Assembly: GCA_030428345.1 (NCBI GenBank)
Contig: JAUIBM010000151.1
Span: 1-6,927 of the forward strand
DNA: 6,927 nt
Direction of reading: 5' to 3'
Source of the DNA: Alphaproteobacteria bacterium
Lineage (GTDB): Bacteria; Pseudomonadota; Alphaproteobacteria; Rhizobiales; Rhizobiaceae
Below, piece by piece: positions 1-5,348 of this stretch. The position numbers and the translations under genes were made by a program. Positions within the stretch are counted from its first letter, which is position 1. Each line of letters begins with the position of its first letter. The notes beneath the pieces are model-generated. The model did not search any database and had not been told where the DNA came from. It saw only the letters and a list, made by a program, of their open reading frames with translations.

Positions 1-1135
1 AGTCGGCTTCGATCGGGCCGCCGCCGTGTTCCGGGTCCCATTTGCCACCCAGCGCCAGGCGGATCGTCGCCCCTTCGCCCGCCGCGACGGCGGCCCGGGC
101 AGCCGCGGCGTCGCACATCGGCGCCAGCACGGCGTTGGTCGTACCCTCGTCCAGCAGCATCTTCAGCAATGCGGTGCCGTCGCCATAGGCGCCGCCGGCC
201 GGGCTGTCGCCGTAATCGCCAAGGACAAGCGGCTTGTCGCCCGGCTTGTGCGCTCGCAGCGCGGCCAGCGCCTCGTCCATCGAGACGATGCGCTCAGCCG
301 TCTCCGTCCGTCGCCGCCAGCATTCGTCCATCATGGCCGCGGCGATCTCGCGCAGGCGCGTGACTGGCGCATAACCCGTCACCGCGGCTGAAGGCCCGAT
401 CACCGGGCTGTCGGTCTTGGAATAGCCGGCGTTGATCGATATCGCGAGGATGTCCGGGTCCGCCTCGAAACCCTCGGCCAGCTTGATCGCATCAAGGAAC
501 GGCCCGTGATCGTGATAGGTGCGCGCGCCGTCGAAACCGACCAGCATCGCCTTGCGCGCCAGCACGCAGACGGGCATCTCGCCGCGGCGGAAGCACTCCG
601 CGAGCATCCGAGCGACCTTCACGCCGGTCTTTCGCTGGTCGACATGCGGACTGGTCCGGAATGCGAACATTCCCTGCACCTCGGCCGCCATTTCGTGGCT
701 GATGTTGCAGTGCGGGTCGAGCGAAACGAAGATCGGCACGCTTGCCCCGACCACCGCGCGCACCCGGCGAACGATTTCCAGCTCCGAGTCGGGATAGCTT
801 TCGACCACCATCGCGCCATGCAGCGAGAGCAGCACCCCGTCGAGCGGCATCGCTGCCCTGGTTGCGGCGACCAGCTTGTCGCAAATGGTTTCGAATGCCG
901 CGTCGGCCACCGGGCCGCTCGGCGGGGCGAAGGTGGCGATGGCCGGCACGACCTGCCATCCTTCTTCCTGCGCCACGTCGATGAAGCCGGCCGGCTCCAG
1001 GTTCACGTCGCGGTAATAGTCGAGCAGCTCTTCGCCTTCGCGATAGTTCTGCGCGGTAAAGGCCTCGAGTTGGGTCAGATTGCGGTTGAACCCGTTCCCC
1101 TCGTGTTTGAACTGGGCGATCAGGACCTTTTTCAT
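1..1135 (-). CDS. M81 family metallopeptidase, MlrC-like (partial, C-terminus beyond window)
   Basis: This frame reads from ATG at 1135 to the window edge without a stop, giving 378 residues of a family that is usually about 490-510 long, so roughly the last quarter is missing. It matches the M81/MlrC family: an N-terminal MlrC domain (about 1-290), then the start of the C-terminal MlrC domain (from about 300, LGDYGDSPAGG at 307-317). The zinc-site pattern is complete: Glu12 in KHEGN, His106 in LHGAM, Asp140 and His142 in DPHCN, His164 in SPHVD. The spacings equal those I recall for the ligands of sphingomonad MlrC. Known members hydrolyse amide bonds in linear peptides; MlrC cleaves the linear products of microcystin. 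There is no signal peptide, so it is probably cytoplasmic. A GAGGGA ribosome site lies 9 nt upstream. It starts 24 nt after the PLP-enzyme gene and should share its transcript. The family is secure; the substrate is unknown, and most M81 proteins are not microcystinases. Confidence 0.9.
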   Translation of the reverse strand, partial: MKKVLIAQFKHEGNGFNRNLTQLEAFTAQNYREGEELLDYYRDVNLEPAGFIDVAQEEGWQVVPAIATFAPPSGPVADAAFETICDKLVAATRAAMPLDGVLLSLHGAMVVESYPDSELEIVRRVRAVVGASVPIFVSLDPHCNISHEMAAEVQGMFAFRTSPHVDQRKTGVKVARMLAECFRRGEMPVCVLARKAMLVGFDGARTYHDHGPFLDAIKLAEGFEADPDILAISINAGYSKTDSPVIGPSAAVTGYAPVTRLREIAAAMMDECWRRRTETAERIVSMDEALAALRAHKPGDKPLVLGDYGDSPAGGAYGDGTALLKMLLDEGTTNAVLAPMCDAAAARAAVAAGEGATIRLALGGKWDPEHGGGPIEAD

Positions 1136-1144
1136 CGTGCGGTT

Positions 1145-1150
1145 TCCCTC
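1145..1150 (-). promoter_or_regulatory. Ribosome binding site of the MlrC-like gene
   Basis: The minus strand reads GAGGGA here with a 9-nt spacer to the ATG at 1135. It sits in the 24-nt gap after the upstream stop, so the two genes are close enough for coupled translation. It supports ATG 1135 as the start. Confidence 0.6.
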
Positions 1151-1159
1151 AGGATCATT

Positions 1160-2416
1160 TCAATAGACCACGTCCGTTGCGCGTCCCTTCGCCCCGCCGC
1201 CGCGCACGCGCTCGAGCGAAACAGCAAGATCGGCGATGAACGCCTCTCGGGCGGGTGCGTGGAACAGCGACATCATGGCGTGGATGCCGGGCGGGCGACG
1301 GGTCTGGCCGACCAGCCAGCCATGCGTGCCAAGTTCCTTCGCCACCGCGAACATGTCCTCGCTCTGCGAGGTGAAGGCGATGATCGAAAGATCGGGCCGG
1401 GCGATCATGCGGAAACCCAGCGCCTCTAGGTCGGCCACATAGAGGTCCACCATCTCGGCCAGGCGGCGCGCGGCGTCGCGATATCCGGTCGTGCCCAGGT
1501 GGTTGAGCACCGCCCAGGCGGCCGCCACCGCGCCGCCGGGACGCGTGCCGACAAGCGTCGAGGTCTCGAACCGCCCGCTCGGCCATGCATCGGCGACGAA
1601 GGCCGCCCGCTCCATGTCGGCGGCGTCGCGGAAGAAGACCGTCGAGGCCGGCTTGGGGCAGAAGCCGAACTTGTGCAGATCGGCTGAAATCGAGCGTACG
1701 CCGGGAAAACGGAAGTCGAAATGGGGCGTCTGACGCCCGTTCATGGTGAAGAATGGCGCCATCCAGCCGCCGACGCAGGCATCGACATGCAGCCACGCAC
1801 CGGTTGCCTCGGCCAGATCGCTCAGTTGGTCGATCGGGTCCACCACCCCATAGGGAAAGCAGGGCGCCGAGCCGATGATCGCGATGGTGTTCTCGTCGAT
1901 CAGCGGCCGCATCGCCTCCGCGTCGGCGCGGCCGTCCGGGCGAACTTCGGTGCGCCGGATCTCGTAGCCGAGTAGGTCGCTCGCCTTGTCGAAGGCCGGG
2001 TGCGCGGTTACCGGCATCACGATGTTCATCGCCGATCCGGGCCCACGCCCGGGCCGGGCGGCGCGCCAGGCGTCTCGCGCCGTCTTCATCGCCACAAGGA
2101 TGCTTTCGCTGCCGCCGGAAGTGAACACTCCCTCGCCACCGTCGGGCGCGGAGAACAGCGAGAGCCCGTAGTCCAGCACCTCGCGCTCCATGGACTGGAT
2201 GCTGTGGAAGGCGCGCTTTCGCCCGAGCGCGTTTTCCGAAAAGAACTCGAAATAGGCCTTTCGCCCGATCTCGTAGGTCTCTGAATCGTTGTGAAAGACG
2301 TAGAGCGGCGTGCGTCCGTTACGCCAGTCGATGTCGTCCGCCTTGCGGGCGCGCATGTCGACCAGCAGGTCGTCCCAGTCGCGGCCCCCGGCCGGAAACG
2401 GCGCGCGAGCGTTCAT
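1160..2416 (-). CDS. PLP-dependent decarboxylase / sphingosine-1-phosphate-lyase-like enzyme
   Basis: This is a 418-residue fold-type I PLP enzyme of the group II decarboxylase family (PF00282). Visible landmarks are the phosphate-binding loop TSGGSES (99-105), the ring-stacking His139 in TAHPAFDKA, Asp212 in HVDACVGG, and the Schiff-base Lys249 in ADLHKFG. The HVDACVGGW and HKFG motifs resemble sphingosine-1-phosphate lyase more than glutamate decarboxylase. Unlike the eukaryotic lyase it has no N-terminal membrane helix, so it should be soluble. Expected chemistry is either amino-acid decarboxylation or retro-aldol cleavage of a beta-hydroxy or phosphorylated amine; the sequence does not decide which. 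The start is ATG 2416, preceded by AAGGAA with an 8-nt spacer, and that ATG overlaps a TGA of the regulator's ancestral frame as ATGA. It is the middle gene of a regulator-lyase-M81 operon. Family assignment is strong; the reaction is inferred. Confidence 0.9.
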   Translation of the reverse strand: MNARAPFPAGGRDWDDLLVDMRARKADDIDWRNGRTPLYVFHNDSETYEIGRKAYFEFFSENALGRKRAFHSIQSMEREVLDYGLSLFSAPDGGEGVFTSGGSESILVAMKTARDAWRAARPGRGPGSAMNIVMPVTAHPAFDKASDLLGYEIRRTEVRPDGRADAEAMRPLIDENTIAIIGSAPCFPYGVVDPIDQLSDLAEATGAWLHVDACVGGWMAPFFTMNGRQTPHFDFRFPGVRSISADLHKFGFCPKPASTVFFRDAADMERAAFVADAWPSGRFETSTLVGTRPGGAVAAAWAVLNHLGTTGYRDAARRLAEMVDLYVADLEALGFRMIARPDLSIIAFTSQSEDMFAVAKELGTHGWLVGQTRRPPGIHAMMSLFHAPAREAFIADLAVSLERVRGGGAKGRATDVVY

Positions 2417-2520
2417 TGCTCGAGTTCCTTGAGAATGGCGTTCGATCCGTCTCTCAGATCGCTGGCGATCTCGGATGCAGCAGCATCGCCATCGCGCAGG
2501 CGCAGGGCGGCGTCCGCGTC
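2413..2520 (-). pseudogene. Out-of-frame remnant of the GntR FCD C-terminal helix
   Basis: In a different minus-strand frame from the regulator, this stretch encodes DADAALRLRDGDAAASEIAS, continuing DLRDGSNAILKELEQ and then TGA. The pattern AL..RDGDAAASEI..DLRDG is the normal last helix of FCD-type GntR proteins. Its stop (2415-2413) overlaps the ATG of the PLP-enzyme gene as ATGA, a typical operon junction, which supports this as the original reading frame. In relatives, about 20-30 residues normally separate the LRAGP motif from this helix; only about six remain here. A deletion whose length is not a multiple of three explains both the lost residues and the shift better than a one-base error. 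The deletion size is inferred. Confidence 0.7.
2425..2430 (-). promoter_or_regulatory. Ribosome binding site of the PLP-enzyme gene
   Basis: The minus strand reads AAGGAA with an 8-nt spacer to ATG 2416. It lies inside the out-of-frame tail of the upstream regulator. It matters because the regulator now stops early, at 2454, so ribosomes no longer run through to the ATGA overlap and the lyase must rely more on this site. Confidence 0.6.
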
Positions 2521-3095
2521 GGCCCGGCGCGCAGCAGCAGCGAATTGATCATCGACACCAGCAGGGGCATGCCCGAGCATTCGTAGATCGCCAGGTGGAA
2601 GGCGGTGTCGATCTGCAGCGCCGTGGCGAAATTCTCCTGGGCGATCGCCTGGGCCAGCGTTTCGTTCTGGTGGATAAGGCCCGCAATGTCGTCGTCGCTC
2701 ATGCGCGCAGCGGCAAGCCGCGCCGCGGTGGGCTCGAGCGAAATTCGAATATGAACGATTTCCTGATAGCGCGCCTTGTCCAGCTGGACGGTCCGGAAAC
2801 CGCGCCCGTCCGCATTGGAAAGGGCGCCTTCATTGGCGAGGCGTGTCAGCGCTTCGCGCACCGGCGTGATGCTGACCGCCAGTTCCTCGGCCAGTCCCCG
2901 GACCGAAAGGCGCTCCGCCGGCTTCCAGGCGCCCATCAATATGCCGCGCGACACGATCGCATAGACCTGATCGGCCAGCGTGGCGCTGCGCTGAACAACT
3001 TCCTCGGCAAGCAAGGCGTCCGCATTCGGGAAGGCTGCCGTCAGATCGCTGGCGGGTTGGTAGCGGATTTCGCTGGCGGACTGATCGGGGTTCAT
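2454..3095 (-). CDS. GntR family transcriptional regulator, FCD type, with broken C-terminus
   Basis: This encodes 213 residues from ATG 3095, which has AAAGGAA just upstream. The frame stays open back to 3278, but that extension crosses the AT-rich promoter region and looks untranslated. A GntR winged helix-turn-helix spans about 38-100 (SVRGLAEELAVSITPVREAL within 64-83). An FCD ligand domain begins near 107; Asp163 and His167 in DTAFHLAIYECSG are the first two ligands of the usual FCD metal/effector site. After LLLRAGPTRT (186-195) the sequence becomes PPCACAMAMLLHPRSPAI, which is not FCD-like, and stops at 2454. The expected end of the domain lies downstream in another frame. The later histidine in the usual H..il.Al helix is missing. 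DNA binding may survive; effector response is probably lost. It heads the lyase-M81 operon and faces the GGT-like gene, so an intact form would be expected to act as a local, self-regulating repressor. Confidence 0.85.
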   Translation of the reverse strand: MNPDQSASEIRYQPASDLTAAFPNADALLAEEVVQRSATLADQVYAIVSRGILMGAWKPAERLSVRGLAEELAVSITPVREALTRLANEGALSNADGRGFRTVQLDKARYQEIVHIRISLEPTAARLAAARMSDDDIAGLIHQNETLAQAIAQENFATALQIDTAFHLAIYECSGMPLLVSMINSLLLRAGPTRTPPCACAMAMLLHPRSPAI

Positions 3096-3162
3096 GAGGT
3101 TCCTTTCCGAGCGTATCGACCCGATGCTGCCAGCGCTTGGCGCATATCGGCAACCCATCGAT

Positions 3163-3171
3163 ATACGGTAT
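3163..3171. promoter_or_regulatory. Candidate GntR operator, palindrome ATAC-G-GTAT
   Basis: A perfect 9-bp palindrome with an odd centre lies 68 bp upstream of the regulator ATG. FCD-type GntR proteins commonly bind short AT-containing palindromes of this kind, so autoregulation is plausible. A second short symmetric site, ATAT-gga-ATAT at 3177-3187, lies six bases further. Short AT palindromes arise easily by chance. Confidence 0.3.
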
Positions 3172-3173
3172 TT

Positions 3174-3203
3174 GTCATATGGAATATCAATTTGCGATAA
3201 CAA
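3174..3203 (-). promoter_or_regulatory. Candidate promoter of the gntR-lyase-M81 operon
   Basis: On the minus strand, TTGTTA (3203-3198) and TATGAC (3179-3174) lie 18 bp apart and each matches the sigma-70 consensus at 4 of 6 bases. It would start transcripts about 70-75 nt before ATG 3095. It sits next to the ATAC-G-GTAT and ATAT-gga-ATAT palindromes, so a bound repressor would block it. The match is moderate. Confidence 0.3.
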
Positions 3204-3227
3204 AAACGCACGTAAACATCTGATATT
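3183..3227. repeat. Spaced inverted repeat AATATCA / TGATATT
   Basis: Perfect 7-bp arms at 3183-3189 and 3221-3227 are separated by 31 bp, which is about three helical turns between arms. They bracket the space between the two candidate promoters. The arrangement could hold paired operator half-sites, or could be chance in AT-rich DNA. Confidence 0.3.
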
Positions 3228-3228
3228 A

Positions 3229-3258
3229 TTGACAACAGGCGAAGCCTTGACTGAAAAT
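3229..3258 (+). promoter_or_regulatory. Candidate promoter of the GGT-like gene
   Basis: A perfect -35 TTGACA (3229-3234) is followed after 18 bp by GAAAAT (3253-3258), which matches TATAAT at 4 of 6 bases. It would leave a 5' leader of about 110 nt before ATG 3375. The -35 is strong and the -10 weak, so an activator or a different sigma-factor preference is possible. Confidence 0.35.
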
Positions 3259-3336
3259 GGTGAAAAATCTGGTTCCATAAGTTTATTGATTTGGCATCAT
3301 TTTTGCCCAAGTTTCGGCTTTCGCGCGGTTGCCTCT

Positions 3337-3350
3337 CGCAGCAGGCTGCG
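3337..3350. repeat. Perfect palindrome CGCAGC-AG-GCTGCG flanked by TCTCGCA direct repeats
   Basis: Six-bp arms with a 2-bp spacer end 24 bp before the GGT-like ATG. A TCTCGCA heptamer occurs on each side (3334-3340, overlapping the left arm, and 3351-3357). A 2-nt loop is too tight for a good RNA hairpin, so a dimeric DNA-binding site in the leader is the more likely meaning, if it has one. Confidence 0.35.
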
Positions 3351-3374
3351 TCTCGCAAACAGCAGGGCCAGCAA

Positions 3375-5159
3375 ATGCAAGCACAGTTCTCCCGACCAGA
3401 TATCGCCGGCACCTTCGGGGTCGTGGCCTCGACCCACTGGATTGCCTCTTCCGTCGGCATGGCCATGCTGGAGCGGGGCGGCAACGCCATTGACGCTGCG
3501 GTCGCGACAGGCTTTGCCCTGCAGATTGTCCTACCCCATCTCAATGGTCCCGGCGGCGATCTTCCGCTTCTGGCCAGACTGGCGAATGGCGAGACAATCG
3601 TGCTGTGCGCCCAGGGTCCGGCGCCGGCCGCCGCCGACCCGGCGGCGTTGCGCGCCCTCGGGCTGGACATCATCCCGGGAACCGGATTGCTTCCGGGCGT
3701 CGTCCCCGGCGCATTCGAAGGCTGGCTGCGCGTACTCAGGGATCACGGAACGATGGAGCTGTCCGACGTGGTGGCTCCCGCCATCGGCTATGCGCGCGAC
3801 GGCTTTCCGCTCGGCGCGGAGACGGCCTCGGTGATCGCGCGACTTGCCCCATACTTTGCCGAACACTGGCCAACGTCCCACGTCACCTGGTGTCCCGACG
3901 GCAAGCCGCCCGGGCAGGGTGCGCTTTTCCGCAATCCGGTCCTCGCCGACGCCTATGCGCGGCTCGCAGCGTCCCCCGGAAACAGCCGAGAGGCGCGGAT
4001 CGACGCGGCGCGAGCGGCCTGGTCCGAGGGCTTCGTCGCCGCCGCGATCGGGCAGTTCCTCGCAACGGCAAACCTGCACGACGTCTCGGGCAGCCGGCAT
4101 CGCGGCCTGCTGTCCGCCAGCGACATGGCCGGCTGGAGCGCTTCCTACGAAGCCCCGGTCTCCATCGACTATCACGGGTTTCGCGTCTTCAAGACCGGGC
4201 CGTGGGGGCAGGGGCCGGTCCTGCTGCAGGCGCTCCGGATCCTGGAGCACTTCGACATTTCCGCGCTCGACCCTTGCGGCGCGGACTTCGCCCATCTGGT
4301 GATCGAGGCCATCAAGCTCGCATTCGCCGACCGCGACACCTATTATGGCGACCCGGCCTTTTCCGACATTCCGCTGGAAGAATTGCTGTCCTTCGAATAT
4401 GGGCGCGCCCGCGCCGCACTGATCGGCGCACAGGCCTCGCACGAGTTTCGGCCGGGCGCGCTGCCGGGATACGGCAAGTGGGTGAGCGAGGCGCAGGCGC
4501 GTACCTCGGGCGCCTTGCGGACGGAAACGGACGAGGGCGCGGCCGAGCCGACCATGGCGCATCTCACGCGCGTCAAGGGCGACACCGTGCATCTCGACGT
4601 CGCCGACCGCTGGGGCAATGTCGTCTCCGCCACGCCCTCGGGCGGCTGGCTTCAAAGCGCGCCGGTGGTGCCCGGCCTCGGCTTCGCGCTCAATACGCGC
4701 GCGCAGATGTTCTGGCTGGACGGCGCCGGGCCCGGCCTGCTGCGCCCCGGCGCGCGGCCCCGCACGACATTGACGCCGACGCTCGCGGCCCACGCCGACG
4801 GGCGCGTCCTGTCGCTGGGCACGCCGGGCGGCGACCAGCAGGACCAGTGGCAGTTGATCTGGTTCCTGCGCATGGTGCATCACGGCCTTGGCATGCAGGA
4901 AAACATGGATGCGCCCTTGTTCCACTCGCTGCATGTCCAGGCCTCGTTTTATCCCCGGGCGATCCGGCTGGGCGAGATGCTGGCCGAGCCTGAATTGGGT
5001 GATTCGACGATCGCCGAACTGCGCAACCGGGGGCACAAGGTGACGGTGGCGCCGCCGGCCTCGCTCGGCCGCCTTACCGCCGCGCTGCGCCATGGCGATG
5101 GCCGTGTGCAGGCCGCCGCCACGCACCGGATGATGGATGCCTATGCCGTCGGCCGTTAG
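3375..5159 (+). CDS. Gamma-glutamyltranspeptidase-like Ntn-hydrolase
   Basis: This is a 594-residue protein of the GGT family, near the family length. The N-terminal signature VVASTHWIASSVGMAMLERG then GNAIDAA (17-43) and the IPGTGLLPGVVPGAFEGW block (100-117) belong to the future large subunit. The predicted self-cleavage site is Asp403|Thr404 in GDTVHLDV; Thr404 would be the N-terminal nucleophile of the small subunit. Downstream are DRWGNVVSATPSGGW (411-425), RPRTTLTP (461-468) at the place of the Ser-Ser pair in E. coli GGT, and GTPGGDQQDQW (482-492). No signal peptide is seen, unlike periplasmic GGTs. The arginine that holds the glutamyl carboxylate in classical enzymes is not present where the APAxATR motif aligns (here APAAADP, 83-89), so the substrate may be a different amide. 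Start ATG 3375 has AGGG 7 nt upstream and fits family N-termini; the upstream TTG at 3291 does not. It is transcribed away from the regulator. Confidence 0.9.
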   Translation: MQAQFSRPDIAGTFGVVASTHWIASSVGMAMLERGGNAIDAAVATGFALQIVLPHLNGPGGDLPLLARLANGETIVLCAQGPAPAAADPAALRALGLDIIPGTGLLPGVVPGAFEGWLRVLRDHGTMELSDVVAPAIGYARDGFPLGAETASVIARLAPYFAEHWPTSHVTWCPDGKPPGQGALFRNPVLADAYARLAASPGNSREARIDAARAAWSEGFVAAAIGQFLATANLHDVSGSRHRGLLSASDMAGWSASYEAPVSIDYHGFRVFKTGPWGQGPVLLQALRILEHFDISALDPCGADFAHLVIEAIKLAFADRDTYYGDPAFSDIPLEELLSFEYGRARAALIGAQASHEFRPGALPGYGKWVSEAQARTSGALRTETDEGAAEPTMAHLTRVKGDTVHLDVADRWGNVVSATPSGGWLQSAPVVPGLGFALNTRAQMFWLDGAGPGLLRPGARPRTTLTPTLAAHADGRVLSLGTPGGDQQDQWQLIWFLRMVHHGLGMQENMDAPLFHSLHVQASFYPRAIRLGEMLAEPELGDSTIAELRNRGHKVTVAPPASLGRLTAALRHGDGRVQAAATHRMMDAYAVGR

Positions 5160-5168
5160 GGGTTGAAG

Positions 5169-5191
5169 GAACGCTGGACTCCCGTGCGTTC
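5169..5191 (+). terminator. Weak hairpin just after the GGT-like gene
   Basis: GAACGC (5169-5174) and GCGTTC (5186-5191) form a 6-bp stem with an 11-nt loop, ten bases after the stop codon. No clear T-run follows, only a pyrimidine stretch with TTCTTCC, so it is a poor intrinsic terminator. It may instead stabilise the mRNA 3' end. Confidence 0.2.
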
Positions 5192-5245
5192 TTCCGATTG
5201 TCACTGGATCGGGAGCCTTCGCGGCAATACGGTGCAGTGGGTGAG

Positions 5246-5275
5246 GGCGTTTATCCACTTCGAGACTATAACGCC
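5246..5275. repeat. Inverted repeat GGCGTT / AACGCC between the GGT-like and monooxygenase genes
   Basis: Arms at 5246-5251 and 5270-5275 pair perfectly, and the pairing extends inward to GGCGTTTAT against ATAACGCC with one bulged base. A TATAAC box, 5 of 6 for a -10, lies at 5267-5272 inside the right arm, but no convincing -35 precedes it. This may be an operator over a promoter for the downstream gene, about 75 bp before its ATG. It is a tentative call. Confidence 0.3.
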
Positions 5276-5334
5276 TCTCGGATCGTCGAGCCTTTCCGCG
5301 TGACAACGGCGAGCACCCTCCGCAGCCAAGGCAA

Positions 5335-5340
5335 AAGGGA
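5335..5340 (+). promoter_or_regulatory. Ribosome binding site of the monooxygenase gene
   Basis: AAGGGA with an 8-nt spacer to ATG 5349. It fixes the start, because the encoded N-terminus then enters the conserved QAPM barrel strand after about 18 residues, as in the family. Confidence 0.6.
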
Positions 5341-5348
5341 ATCCGACC

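Larger units (their letters stand above)
3096..3374. promoter_or_regulatory. Divergent regulatory region between gntR and the GGT-like gene
   Basis: This 279-bp spacer separates the two divergent start codons. Its middle (about 3150-3305) is clearly AT-rich, in contrast to the GC-rich genes on both sides, as expected of a promoter zone. It contains candidate promoters in both directions and several short palindromes, listed separately. No coding sequence here is convincing: the GGT-like frame extends back to a TTG at 3291 and the regulator frame to 3278, but both extensions lack family similarity. Confidence 0.65.

Noticed and set aside
506..1429. A 307-codon plus-strand frame opposite the M81 and PLP-enzyme genes
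   Set aside because: The minus strand here encodes complete, motif-bearing proteins, and this frame crosses the boundary of both. It has no recognisable domain.
2475..3200. A 241-codon plus-strand frame opposite the regulator
   Set aside because: The minus strand carries clear GntR helix-turn-helix and FCD motifs, while this frame is a low-complexity shadow that runs into the AT-rich promoter.
3096..3278. N-terminal extension of the regulator to 3278
   Set aside because: The added residues cover the AT-rich promoter and palindromes and do not resemble GntR proteins. ATG 3095 has a good AAAGGAA site.
3291..3374. Upstream TTG start for the GGT-like protein
   Set aside because: The extra 28 residues are basic and Gln-rich and lack both family similarity and signal-peptide character. 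ATG 3375 leads straight into the conserved N-terminus.
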